Notes under the pieces: generated by a model
What the model was told of the DNA's origin: nothing
Databases searched by the model: none
The model's input: only the letters and a program-made list of their open reading frames with translations
Made by a program: the position numbers and the translations under genes
DNA from: Dipteris shenzhenensis
Taxonomy: Eukaryota; Polypodiophyta; Polypodiopsida; Gleicheniales
NCBI GenBank assembly: GCA_047967505.1
Contig: CM106538.1
DNA length: 64,000 nt
Reading direction: 5' to 3' (one strand)
In this document: positions 41,857 through 53,079 of the stretch, piece by piece
Numbering within the stretch: the stretch's first letter is position 1
Layout: each line of letters begins with the position of its first letter

Positions 41857-43829
41857 TAATCGAAGAAGAGGAGGAGAAGGAAAACGAGAATAATGCCTCT
41901 AGCAAGCATAGCAAAAGTGTGAGCACACCCTCTTCCCGAGGGCTACGCGGCAAAGGCAGAGGTTGACGTGCACCAAAGCGAGGCCAAAGAGGAGTCCAAG
42001 GACAATGACGAGGAGGGTGTTCTTGGAGAGATGGCACTAAGAGCCTCCTGCAATAAGACAATCGTGCGGGAGTGCATCGAGGACTAGCTACAATCATTCA
42101 CTGTGAGTAGTTCGGTCTTTTGAAGGTCTATAATCTCAAGGCATGGAGTGAGAACGAATGTTTGGGCTAAATTTAAAATTTCCTTTGTAGGTGGAAAAAA
42201 CTATCCCTTTGTCCCCGATCCCCTTGTGTTGATTGCTCCCAATGCCCACTATCCGGCAGATCACATCTCGCACCCAAGAGATGCAGGAAACATTCTTCTC
42301 AAGTGGGTACTTACCGGGTTTGGGTGTCTTCATCGTGTCCACCGCCACACCAAGATGCAAAAGAGAGATGTGGATGAGGATGTGAAAAGGGAGTGTAATG
42401 CGCACTGGCTCCGGAAGCACGAAGAATTTGAGGAAGAAATTAGGCACACAGAGTGGGCATTCTTGTCAAATTCCTTATTTTATATTTGGGATGGGAACCA
42501 TCACCACACAGGTTGGATGACCAAGATAAGGACATGTAAGTATTGTAGTCCATTCATTTGGGTGATTCAACATTAGTAGCCACGTTTCATTTGTTTACTC
42601 ATGAATTCTTTTTTTTCTTTCGAGTGCTAGCATAATGATGACGAGCGCTAGCATATATGCGTCCAATGCTGTTTAATGGAGGTGCCCTCGGAAGATGAAG
42701 GAGAGTTGTTGTTTGCTTGTCTTTAGCTGCCTCACCCTCGCTGAAGGATTGTTTAATATGTTGCTTTCGACTCCAGGCTAGCACAGATGGTTGCACCACC
42801 ACTTTTTCGGACCTCATTTGCGAGGCCAGAGTATTGGGTGCTATATCAAATGTGGCAATCCATCGAAGATTGTCAACTGAGCAGAAATAGTGGCTGGACG
42901 CCCATGAAGAAGGCAGCTACTATGAAAGTGCATTGGTACAAAAACCCTCTTCCAGTCATGGCACAGGTGATGTGGATTGTAAGGATTAATAATGGGACAC
43001 TTTTCCCTTTCCTTCTCTAGTTTTCGTAATATGTTTGTTGACAAGGCAACAAATGCATGTGCAGGACACGTATGACAAACACTTGCATCCAGTCATGTAT
43101 AGCCGTCACAGCGAGTTGTTGGATGATGACTTTCGAAAGAAATGGAGAGAAGCGTACTATAGTGTGAACGACAAGCTCTTGAAGCATACGCGTCGACTCC
43201 TAAAGTTGGCTAACCCTGCACTAGGGGCAATATGGTACAAGTATGTAAATTGTGGGGATTACATGTGGAATGACAACGATTAGATGACAGAGACTAACCT
43301 GGCAGGCTTGTCCTTTTGAATGTGCCAGTTTTATGTCTGTAAAAGTGGCAAACCGAGCCCTGAGCCATTTGTCGGGCGAGTGCGAGGATTGGGCCACGAT
43401 ACATGATTCGAACACATCAATGTGTGAGGAGTTCCAGTTGGATCAAAAGTGCTCGGAGGAAGTGTACAAGAAGTGCCCGCTATTCTTGGATTACTCTGAA
43501 GGGGAGCACCCACGAGAGGAGAAAGAAATGTACATGACGTACAACAAACTAAGGGGGCCCAAAGAACCACTGAAGCCTGCAATGACGGTATGTACAAACT
43601 CAAGTGTCCCCCAAAAGATTTCTCTTCCAAGTTATTTTATGTACTTACAAAGGACTCTATGCTACAGGAAAGTGAAGCAAGCAAGGCGGGGGTGCCTGCA
43701 TCTACTAGAGCGGGCAAGAAAGCGGCTGAAAGAACAAGGGAGCAAAAAAAAAGATCGGGAGGCCAAATAAACCCTTTGGGCGAATTTCTTGGGCGAATTT
43801 CTTGCCCTTTGCAAAACAAAAAGTATTGA
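41857..43829 (+). pseudogene. Multi-exon gene remnant with a ParB-like DGNH motif
   Basis: At least five plus-strand coding blocks with plausible splice sites. An acidic, Ser-rich start (41860-42090) is followed by a block at 42148-42530 with PNAHYPADHISHPRDAGNIL, RVHRHTKMQKRDVDEDVKRE and FYIWDGNHHHTGW. The last segment looks like the D-G-N-H-R signature of ParB/sulfiredoxin-like folds, with the final Arg replaced by His. Next are a block at about 42781-42966 (WQSIEDCQLSRNSGWTPMKK) ending CAG|GT, and a block from 43065 after TGTGCAG (DTYDKHLHPVMYSRHSELL, WREAYYSVNDKLLKHTRRL). The last is a Lys-rich tail at about 43672-43829. A TAG at 43280 and a frame slip near 43310 break it. The full family is not recognised. 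Confidence 0.5.
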
Positions 43830-43839
43830 ATTTAAAATA

Positions 43840-44181
43840 ATGACATGTGGCTTCACGAGAGGGCAGATTTCCCTTTTATGTCACAATGCTACCTGCCTAA
43901 CAAGACAACAAGGTGAAAATTTCACTAAGCAACCCTTAAATCCCCTATGAGGTTATCCTTCTATCATAGCATTCATTTAAGGCCCTTGTACGATTCAAAC
44001 TTGGCCTTTGGGGTGTCAAAAACACTCCAACCACTAACCCAATTTTAAGCATGTAAACTGACGCAATCTTAAGCATGTAAACTAACCAAATTAAGTGCGT
44101 AAACCATCCTTAAGTTGGCTTTTTAGTCTCAATTCCAAACATGAAAAATCATCCATAGTGCCACAGGACGAGTGTTCCCTG
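43840..44181 (+). other. Upstream flank of the hydrolase gene
   Basis: Non-coding. A repeated AAGCATGTAAACT / AAGTGCGTAAACC phrase (44047-44105) is the only pattern seen; no clear TATA box was picked out. The frame at 44095-44181 is open but lacks an ATG in phase. Confidence 0.5.
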
Positions 44182-45799
44182 ATGGAGGACCAGTTAATTT
44201 GCCAAACCATCTGCTGCTGCTGCAAGTGCATCCTCGCAGCGTCTCATCACCCCAGCTTCACCCAATGGCTCAGATTCCTCAGACGACGCATTCACCAGCA
44301 CCCCGAGCTCAAATTCCAAGAGTTCGACACCAGCGCCTTGATCAGATCAGAGCTCGATCGACTTCACGTCCCTTACCGATCTCCCTTTGCTGAGACTGGA
44401 GTGGTAGCCACCATTGGCACCGGGAATCCCCCCTTCGTTGCACTCCGAGCCGATATGGATGCTTTAGCTTTGCAGGTCAGGATTTTTCTCCGTACCCATG
44501 AGGTCAGAGTTGAACGCTTCTTCCGCTAAGCTTGCAGAGCTTTTGCCATTTTGCAGGAGCTTGTGGAATGGGAGCACAAGAGCAAAAGGAATGGAAAGAT
44601 GCACGCTTGCGGCCATGACGCGCATGTGGCAATGTTGCTGGGAGCAGCGAAACTGCTACAGGAACGGGCGCATCTTTTACAGGTATGTGTCAGGTCCTCG
44701 ATTTGCTGCTGACGGATTCAGAAGATTGCGATGTATGGCAAGAAATTTGGAACAAGATTGCAAGGAAACTGAAGTAATGTTCGGCAAGAAATCTTCTGTT
44801 TGACCGATCCTTCTTTAAAAAGCAGGGAACGGTGCTGCTTCTATTTCAGCCAGCAGAGGAAGGAGGTGCGGGAGCGAAACGCATGGTGGAGGAAGGCGCA
44901 CTGGGCAACGCGGAGGCGATCTTCGCACTGCATGTCGCAAACGAACTGCCTACGGGAAAATGGGCCTCCAAGCCAGCACACATGCTAGCAGGGGGTGGCA
45001 AGTTTGAAGCAACAATCGAAGGCAAAGGTGGGCATGCAGGGTTGCCACACAAGGCAGTAGATCCCATCGTTGCTGCAGCGTCCGTCGTCTCCAGCTTGCA
45101 GACCATCATCTCCAGGGAAGCCGACCCCCTTGACGGTCAGGTTTGCTCTCTCGCACCCAGAAGCAAGGATCGGGCGTAGCCACATTTGCTTGCTTCATGA
45201 TCCATTCTGTGGTTTGACAGGTGATTTCAGTGTGCTACATCAAGGGGGGTGAGGCTTACAACGTGTTGCCAAGCTCTGTAGTCTTGGGAGGAACCTATCG
45301 AGTGATGGAGAATCAAAATCTGATCAAGCTGAAGCACAGAATCGAAGAGGTAATACACTGTGTAGGACATGTCGGTTGTCAAATGCCGAATGCTGGCATC
45401 TTACTCATGTAAAGTTGACATACGCAGGTTATCAAAGCTCAAGCCGTAGTACATGGGTGCAAAGCCGTCGTGGATTTTGACGAGGAGAACCGGCCAGTGT
45501 ACCCTGCTTTGCTAAATGACGAGAAATCATATGAATTTGCCCGAAAAGTAGCCATTGATCTTCTGGGTGAGAGCAATGTGATCCGTTTGCCTAAGCCGCA
45601 GATGGCTTCTGAAGATTTTCCATTCTACTTAGAGAGAGTGCCAGGTGCTTTTGCCCTGGTAGGATCTGCACCGGCAACCACCACCACGGAAGTGCACAGC
45701 GTGCACTCTCCATATTTTGTTCTGGATGAGGATGTGTTGCCAGTGGGAGCAGCTCTTCACACTGCTACAGCAGAACGGTACCTTGCTGAACATCAGTAG
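44182..45799 (+). CDS. ILL: IAA-amino acid hydrolase ILR1/IAR3-like (peptidase M20D)
   Basis: Five exons (44182-44475, 44557-44682, 44826-45140, 45221-45349, 45428-45799), each with GT/AG introns of 78-143 bases, give 411 residues. The family releases free auxin (or jasmonate) from amino-acid conjugates. [10 protein letters not shown] and [13 protein letters not shown] are hallmark N-terminal blocks. Metal and active-site residues are all present: HACGHDAH (Cys116, His118), [10 protein letters not shown] (Glu151-Glu152), FALHV (His176) and VHSPYF (His381). [10 protein letters not shown] marks the dimerisation domain. The start is the first in-frame ATG. Many relatives have an ER signal peptide and a KDEL-like end; here neither is evident and residues 11-16 are a Cys run (CCCCKC). 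No stops or frame shifts. GC content is higher than in the flanks. This is the only clearly intact cellular gene in the window. Confidence 0.93.
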
Positions 45800-46750
45800 A
45801 TTCTTCGCTTCACAATCTGTCACCTCTGTAGTCTGGGCAGCCACAACAGATTCAATATACTGCTCTTCCAAATGATAGCTTGTTCATGTCTTTAAAAATA
45901 CCTGCTTAATTATCAAGGTATGTATATGTACATTTATGCAGTTGTGTCCATATATTGGGTTGCCTCAATCAAGAATCCACACGGTATGTATCCTACCTGT
46001 AAAGCAAAAAGCAATTGGGGGTTTGGATTCTCTACTGGCCCTACTACTTGAAGCAATTCTGAGAGGAAGATGGAAATGAGAAAGCTTTGTCTCCACAATC
46101 TGATTCTGATACTTAATTGCTAATGCTGCAAGTCTGCTCATCATCTTCCATGTTGCTTCCTGGTTGGTAAGTTAGAATGCAGCAGAGCATTGAAAGAACT
46201 CCTGACTTTGAATCATACTTTAGGGTTTGGAGTCAAACTTCTGCTTTGTCCTCTCTGATGTACCAGAGCTGAAGATTAGTAGCGATGGAACTGCAATTCT
46301 TGAAGGCTTGTGTGAGCTGCAGCACAGTGGACTCCCCAATTGTCATCCTGCAGGCCATGTATCAATGTTCCCAGTTTTTCCTGAGAAACAAGCTAAACAG
46401 AGACTTGTGATGGAGGCAACTCTCGCTCCAAGTTGATTGTTTTCACCCCATCCAATATTCCACTGGCTCTCTCTTTGTCAGAACACAATTTGCAGTGATT
46501 CTGTGACTCCTAATTCAACTTTTCATGTGCATCCTTTGACAAACAGCGGTCCTTTGACATCGATAAATATTTGAACTACTTATGCATTACTTAAGATTTG
46601 GACACTACAGACATTTATTTCTGAGCATTTCATTGCTCTCGTTTGGTCTTTGCTCAATTGCAACAGTTGTAAAGAAGTAGTTAAGAAATAGCAATAAGAA
46701 CCTTCGATGAATCTAGACAGAACAAATAAGTAAACTCTAAGAAGCTTAAA
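45800..46750. other. 3' flank of the hydrolase gene
   Basis: No second gene is supported. A 69-codon frame at 46227-46436 has no recognisable domain and I do not call it. Confidence 0.5.
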
Positions 46751-46834
46751 GGTACTCATGCTCATACTAAAGCACATCTTTGACGGAAAGGAGGTACTCA
46801 TGCTCATACTAAAGCACATCTTTGACGGAAAGGC
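46751..46834. repeat. 42-bp tandem duplication
   Basis: GGTACTCATGCTCATACTAA plus 22 more bases occurs twice in a row (46751 and 46793), almost identical. Confidence 0.9.
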
Positions 46835-47078
46835 TTGTTAACAATTACTATAAAAGAAGCATCTTTGAGCACATTGATGGGAGTGCATACTCAGACCATA
46901 CAAAACTTTCATGGCTTCTTAGTGTCTCTTTAAAAACTGAGAAATTGATCTACTTGCTTGTAGAAAGTAATAGTATGCAAGAAAGGAAGGAGATAAGAGA
47001 GAGAGGAGCATGATGACAGGAGAGCTTTAGGATTCAGGCATCAAAGGAAAGCTCATAGCATGAGAGATGATGCACACA

Positions 47079-47080
47079 AT

Positions 47081-47122
<42 letters not shown>
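47079..47122. repeat. (TC)n microsatellite
   Basis: A pure CT run, directly left of the inverted repeat. Confidence 0.95.
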
Positions 47123-47123
<1 letters not shown>

Positions 47124-47126
47124 GTT

Positions 47127-47742
47127 GACACTTGTCTTTAGTTGAAAATAAAAAATTACAATGGACGAAGGTGTTACTGTTGAACAAAATTGGCAAAACT
47201 GGGGCTAAAATGAAGAGAAATAATTTCTTCCAAAGGTTGCTAAATACCTTCAAAGAAGAGAATATATACTGTAAACACAGTCAAAGTCTTTTCCATGCAT
47301 ATATATATAGTCAAAGTCTTTTCCATGCATATAGATACTGTAAACACAGTCTTTTCCATGCATATACAAAGAAGAGAATATATACTGAAGTCTGTAGTCA
47401 AAGTCTTTTCCATGCATATATAAGGTTGCTAAATACCTACTTTGACTACAGACTTCAGTATATATTCTCTTCTTTGAAGGTATTTAGCAACCTTATATAT
47501 GCATGGAAAAGACTTTGACTACAGACTTCAGTATATATTCTCTTCTTTGAAGGTATTTAACAACCTTATGCATGGAAAAGACTTTGACTGTGTGTACAGT
47601 ATATATACTCTTCTTTGAAGGTATTTAGCAACCTTTGGAAGAAATTATTTCTCTTCATTTTAGTCCCAGTTTTGCCAATTTTGTTCAACAGTAACACCTT
47701 CGTCCATTGTAATTTTTTATTTTCAACTAAAGACAAGTGTCA
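47127..47742. repeat. Large inverted repeat (foldback), about 615 bp
   Basis: The left arm begins TTGACACTTGTCTTTAGTTG and its reverse complement ends the right arm near 47742. The outermost 180 bases of each arm match almost base for base, including a protein-like shadow that appears identically on both strands. Inside, TCAAAGTCTTTTCCATGCAT and TTCAAAGAAGAGAATATATA modules are repeated several times in the left arm and as complements in the right arm, centred near 47430. A transcript from either side would fold into a long hairpin, which could feed small-RNA production. It could be a foldback transposon or MITE-like duplication. Confidence 0.85.
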
Positions 47743-47745
47743 CCT

Positions 47746-49205
47746 ACTCATATACTTCTTCATAGGAAGACTTGTATATCTCATTCTTTTGTGTTCCATT
47801 TTGATACAGTCCTTGTCATACATGAAAAGAGAAGCATAGTAAAATGAGATCTCTAAAGAGAATGCAAAACAAATCTACTTTTACTCAGTAATAACCATTT
47901 GAATGAAGACATCCAAAACCATGTGGAGCTCCCCTTTCATGACCATATTGCAAGTTTCACAATTTCAGTGCAAAGGAATGAGCTTGTAGCTTCCTAGAGT
48001 CTACTAGAAAGCTATGTTAAGCTCCACTTTCATGATCACATAGCAAAATTCATAATTTCTATGTTTGAGAATGAAACTATAGTTTTCAAAATCCAACTCA
48101 AGAGTCCTTGCTTTGCATGCCTCAATCATATTCAAGACTCACCCTTCTTCTTTAAACAATCTCTACACAAGTATCCAAAACCATAACTCTAGAAACTTCC
48201 ATGGATTGTGAACAAGAAGGGGGGCATGCTAACCGTCGCAATGGTTAGCATTTCATATGTTGTAATAGCAAGCAAGAGATGTAGGAGAGAGCGTGAGGAT
48301 TAGCATATGCCATTTGCCTTGGAGCCATATGGGCCCAAGTGGTTGTAATATGAGAATGAGAGAGGTACAAGATAGTACAAAGGTTAGCCCTCCCTTCAAA
48401 AGGTGGAATGCATTTAAGGCTAAAAGTTTGACTTTGGTGTACTTGCAACTTTGAAAATAGAATCTCTCTCTTTCTCCACATTCTCTTGCATTGAGTCTTC
48501 TTGTTTCCTTTTGCTAGTTGCCTTGTGATTGCCACTATCCCCCTCTTCCACTCCCTCTCTCCTTTCATTATCATTCCCTTCTTCCCTTCCCCTTCCTCTC
48601 TTCCCCTTCGCACTTTTCTCACTTGTGGAATCGCTTGCACACAACCCAATAGACGCTTGGGTGACACAAGCATGAGGCTTGCACACACAAAGCTCCCACA
48701 AGAAGTTTCTTGAGAGTAGAGGCTTCAACGACATTCTTCCAAGATCCCCATGACACGTGAGTCACTGGCGGACTACCCAGAGACATGTATCTCTCTAAAT
48801 CCCATGAAGTGTATTTTTTCTATGAAATTTGGAATAGTAATAGGCCATCTCATTTTCCAAAGGAGGGACCATAATGTAGAGGTCTAAGATCATCCAACAA
48901 TCGACCTATTTGAAGGAACATGGTGGAAAGAGGGAGAGAGAGAGAGGGTAGGCTAGGGAGAGAGGAAGTGATACTCAAAAGGAGACATAATGAAATGGAA
49001 ATGAAATTTCTAGAGCAATGAACAAAAATGAGAGTACTCACATGTAGACCAAAGAGCTTGTAGCTTGATACTTGATTGATTTGACACTAGACAAGTACAG
49101 CTCTTGTATAAGAGCACACACACACATATGAACACCTATGCATATGGGATAACTCCCAATATGACATGTGGCATCCATAGAGCATACTAGACTAGAACAT
49201 ACAAT
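47746..49205. other. No supportable gene
   Basis: Low-complexity pyrimidine patches (48540-48620) and short frames only. Confidence 0.45.
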
Positions 49206-49213
49206 AGAACACA

Positions 49214-49516
49214 CTAGAACACACATTTTTGACTCACTTTGGCTTCATATTCCAACACCCCCCCATGAAGGCAAGGTGAGAGACTACTGGAATGGAACCA
49301 AGAACAGAACATGACAATGACGGTCATAAAAAATGTGCATGCCGGTCTAGAACTAGACATGGCGCCCACACAATCTCAGAGGCAAGTGAGCATGGCTTAG
49401 AGGCTAGTGAGCATAACATAGAAAGCTCATCTAGCATGGCTCAGAGGCTCATCATGCATGGACACACTAGACTAGAACACACATTTTTGACTCACTTTGG
49501 CTTCATATTCCAACAC
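49214..49516. repeat. Direct repeat of 45 bp, 258 bp apart
   Basis: CTAGAACACACATTTTTGAC and the following 25 bases are identical at 49214-49258 and 49472-49516. The CTAGAAC and GGCTCAGAGG words also repeat between them. This could be the edge of a small tandem duplication. Confidence 0.8.
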
Positions 49517-49639
49517 TATGTTGATAAGGACCTAAAGTAGGAGAAATTTCATGAGCTAAGAATTTGATGTTGCATTCCATAGGAGTGGGAATGGCTTATA
49601 GTCATGTAGATGAGAGTGAACCTTTTTAGTATATTTGTC

Positions 49640-50330
49640 GATAATAATTTATGTATCATTTATTCATATTACCATCCCAAGAAAATAATGGCGTTCTACT
49701 ATATCCCTTATGTTAAACTTGATGTGAGTTGACTATTGGCTTATAAAATGAGGTGTCTGTTAGAACATGTGATTATCTAGTAATTAACGTAAAGACCTAT
49801 AATTATAATATCTTTAGTTGTCTTTTGGATGTAAAGAGACAAATCTAAGTTTGATGGTTCAAAACCTAGAGCAAAAAAGTGATTGTGAATTCTTGAATCC
49901 CCTAAAAAGATTCTGCAATTTGCATAGTTTCTATTCCATGCCAATGAGAACATACCGTGTAGGTTGAGTCATATAGATTTTCTCATTGAGTTATGCATTC
50001 ATGAAAACATTTTTAACATCCATCTTATGTACATGCCAATCAAAGTGTGAAACAAGGGCATGGATAGTTTGATCATTGCCATTGTTGGAACTAGTGCAAT
50101 GGTCTCTTCATAACTTGTTGCATATCCCTTGGCAAATTTGTACTTGTCCATTGCTCCATCTGAGTTAAGCTTGAATTTGGAAACCCATTATTGACCTAAG
50201 GGCTTATCCTCAATAAGGAGATTTGTCAAAGTCCATAAATAGTTCTTGATAAGAGTATTATACTCTTCATCCATTGCTTATTGCCATTCTGGAACTTGCA
50301 TTACTTCTTATAAAGATGTTGGGTCTTCTA
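49640..50330 (-). pseudogene. Ty1/copia reverse transcriptase remnant
   Basis: The minus strand reads AMDEEYNTLIKNYLWTL near 50280-50230, then WVSKFKLNSDGAMDKYKF and AKGYATSYEETIALV (about 50180-50090), and KMDVKNVFMNA (about 50020-49990) followed by a YMTQPTR-like block. These are the classical copia RT blocks, usually KWVFKxKxNxDGSIDKYKAR, F-P-V and MDVKTAFLNG. Stops and indels break the frame, and no LTRs were recognised nearby. It is oriented opposite to the copia remnant at 8940-10615. Confidence 0.75.
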
Positions 50331-50582
50331 ATTTCATTATTTTTGCCATAATTGCAACCATACTTTTGTAGGTCCATCCTTCACGTGCTTTTCAATGATG
50401 AGTAGATCTTGTAACATTGCTAGTGGAACTCTTTGGTACATTATTGATAATGAGTAGCATCACCCATCTACGACAGGTTAGAGACCTGCTTCGTTGGGTC
50501 TCAACATAGGATCTCAAAAGAGGCCTTGCTAATTTGAGAATGGGCATCTCTTTTTTATATCCAAAGTTGTGTTGCCACATGC

Positions 50583-51140
50583 TTTCAAGATGGCAACAAA
50601 GGTAAAGCTACTTGGAGACAAACCTTGCTCCTACATTTGCACTTAAAGGCCAAAAGCTTCCTCACTTTCTTCTTATTTGACATACCCCAAGATAATTGTA
50701 CTCCATGTAAGCACATTACGATGATGCAATTCATTAAAGACACTCAATGCTCCCACATTTTGTGTACATGTCCACCAAAGTGGTTCTCAGAGATAACTCA
50801 AACTCAAAGCCAATCTCAAGAACTTTAGAGTTGTTTTGTAAACTTCCTTTCAACTCGCTTCCCCTATTGCATCACTACAAGGCTATTGCAAGCCTTTAAT
50901 GCACAAATGAATGTTTGGGCATTCAGTTCGATGCCCTCCCACTACATCCAAGGATACAAATACAAAGCCAACACATCCAAGAAGGCACATTAAGATAGGG
51001 AAATTGCTCAAAAAACCTTGGTGCAACATCCATGTCCCCACATTTTATATGGCAACAAAGGTAAAGCTACTTGGTGATAGACGTTACTCTTTCATTTGTA
51101 CATAAAGGCTAAAAGCTTCCTCTTTTTCTGCTTATTCTAC
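50583..51140. repeat. Spaced direct repeat, about 85 bp, 470 bp apart
   Basis: TGGCAACAAAGGTAAAGCTA followed by CTTGG occurs at about 50583 and 51049. Both copies continue with diverged AAAGGCCAAAAGCTTCCTC, so homology runs about 85 bases. Confidence 0.75.
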
Positions 51141-51329
51141 TTACAACACTTATTTCATTAATTTTGGACTTGTCAATGTACAAATTCGTTTTTACATATA
51201 CTTTTGGACTAGTTTTAAGATAAAATTTAAGAAAAACCCAATCTTCAAAGCACAAATAAAAACATAAAAACATGCATTTTTTTAAATATTTTTAAAGGAG
51301 ATGAAACTAAAATTATAAAATTTAACACA

Positions 51330-51640
51330 GCCTAGATAAGTTACACGAAAAAATAAGATTTAGCAGTTGTAAACTCTCTTAATATTTATAATGGTGTTAA
51401 TAGACACCTTCAAAAGTTACAGTATTAAGGAAACTCTCACAATATTTATAAAAGTGTTGACAATCACCAAAAGTTACAATAAGCCTGAGATAAGTTACAC
51501 AAAAAAATAAGATTCAGCAATTGTAAACTCTCTTAATATTTATAATGGTGTTTAGGACACACTTTCAAAAGTTACAAGTGGAAGTAGCAAACTCTCACAA
51601 TATTTATAAAGGTGTTGGAAAACACCAAAAGTTACAATAA
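51330..51640. repeat. 153-bp tandem duplication
   Basis: Two units start with GCCTAGATAAGTTACAC (51330) and GCCTGAGATAAGTTACAC (51483). Each contains two TATTTATAANGGTGTT half-modules. Confidence 0.85.
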
Positions 51641-52139
51641 GCCTCTCATTGGAAGGCAAATCTATTTTCTCTCTCTATCCTAAATTCAACCCATTCAAGA
51701 GCTGAGCTCATCTCATCCTCATCGATGTAGTTAAAATTACATAAGAAAAGTAAGAATTGATGAATTTTCTCATGTATAACACTTTGTTTATTCCTAATGG
51801 CTTGTACTTCCTGGGGTGGAAAACGAGCCACAGACGAAGATATCTCACTTTGAAAGTCTGTCAGCTCTCTCCTATATGACTACAATTAATCTATTTCGCT
51901 AGTAGCCATACTTATTTTTCTTTTCTCCTTCTCTAAGCCCTTTTGACAAGCAAATTCATCCCTCTTGTACTAGGTTAACAGAGCTGGATTTCGCTCTCTC
52001 TCCTCTCTCTTTCCCTGGTTCTCGGCAATCCATAGTTTGGTGCTACTAATGGCTTGCTCGACAGAATTGATTACTTCAAAAAGATCCATGGAAACGAGAG
52101 GAGGAAGGTAACAAGAGCGAGGAAGGTAACTAGAGGAGG

Positions 52140-52230
52140 TAAGGCAAGATGGAAGGAGTATGCTTGAGGAGAGGAGGTAAGGCTGTGGGCAAGATGGAAG
52201 GAGTAAGCTTGAGGAGAGGAGTAAGGTAAG
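52140..52230. repeat. Short tandem duplication of about 46 bp
   Basis: GGCAAGATGGAAGGAGTATG and the following GCTTGAGGAGAGGAG occur near 52143 and 52189. Confidence 0.7.
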
Positions 52231-52382
52231 AAGAGCAAAGTGGAAGAAGTGTTTGTTGCGGGCGAGATATAGAAGATGAATGACTACAGAGGGATTTATA
52301 AAATTGCAGACTCATAATGTGAGATGAAAGATTTAGAATAAAGAATTGGGAGAGGCTGAGATGACTAGATTGTCTGAAGTAA

Positions 52383-52800
52383 CAGATGCAAGACCATAAT
52401 GCGAGACATGTGAGACATGTAAGACATTGAGTACATTGAAATCTATAAAATAAAGTGATGGAACACAAGAATGATATAATTATTAGAATCTCATCATGAG
52501 ATATTTTTTTAATATAATAAGTTAGACTGAGATATTTTTTATATATAATAAGTTAGACTTGCAGATGCAAGACCGTAATGCAAGACATGTGAGATGATAG
52601 ATTTTGAGTACATTGAAATCTATAAAATAAAGTGATGGAACACAAGAATGATATAATTATTAGATTCTCATCATGAGATATTTATTGTATATAATAAGTT
52701 AGACTTCGAAAAAAGTAAAACTGATTTAATAAATTTAAGGAGGTGAGTTGTCCAACATTGAGTGAGGTACAAAATGAAAGACTGTAAATATGAGAGACAC
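52383..52800. repeat. 178-bp tandem repeat, two units plus a partial third
   Basis: CAGATGCAAGACCNTAATGC starts units at about 52383 and 52561, each ending with TTAGANTCTCATCATGAGAT. A partial third copy (GAGATGATAGATTTTGA) lies near 52803. Confidence 0.85.
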
Positions 52801-53023
52801 ATGAGATGATAGATTTTGAATCGGTCTAAGAATTGATTAGTGCCCCACATCGTCTCCGACTCTCTGCCAAGTAGCCAAAGCATGTGACAAGGCTATGTGG
52901 TTCGGTTCTCCTGATCGCCCAATTGGCTTCATGAATACCTATCTCTCTACAAACTACGTCCTGTGATGGACTTTTAAAATCAAATTGTCTTCTTTTTCCA
53001 AAGAGAAGAACGAATAGAAATAG

Positions 53024-53026
<3 letters not shown>

Positions 53027-53073
<47 letters not shown>
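53027..53073. repeat. (GA)n microsatellite
   Basis: A nearly pure GA run. Confidence 0.95.
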
Positions 53074-53076
<3 letters not shown>

Positions 53077-53079
53077 TCA

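Noticed and set aside
46227-46436. Small frame downstream of the hydrolase gene
   Set aside because: No recognisable motif; probably untranslated flank.
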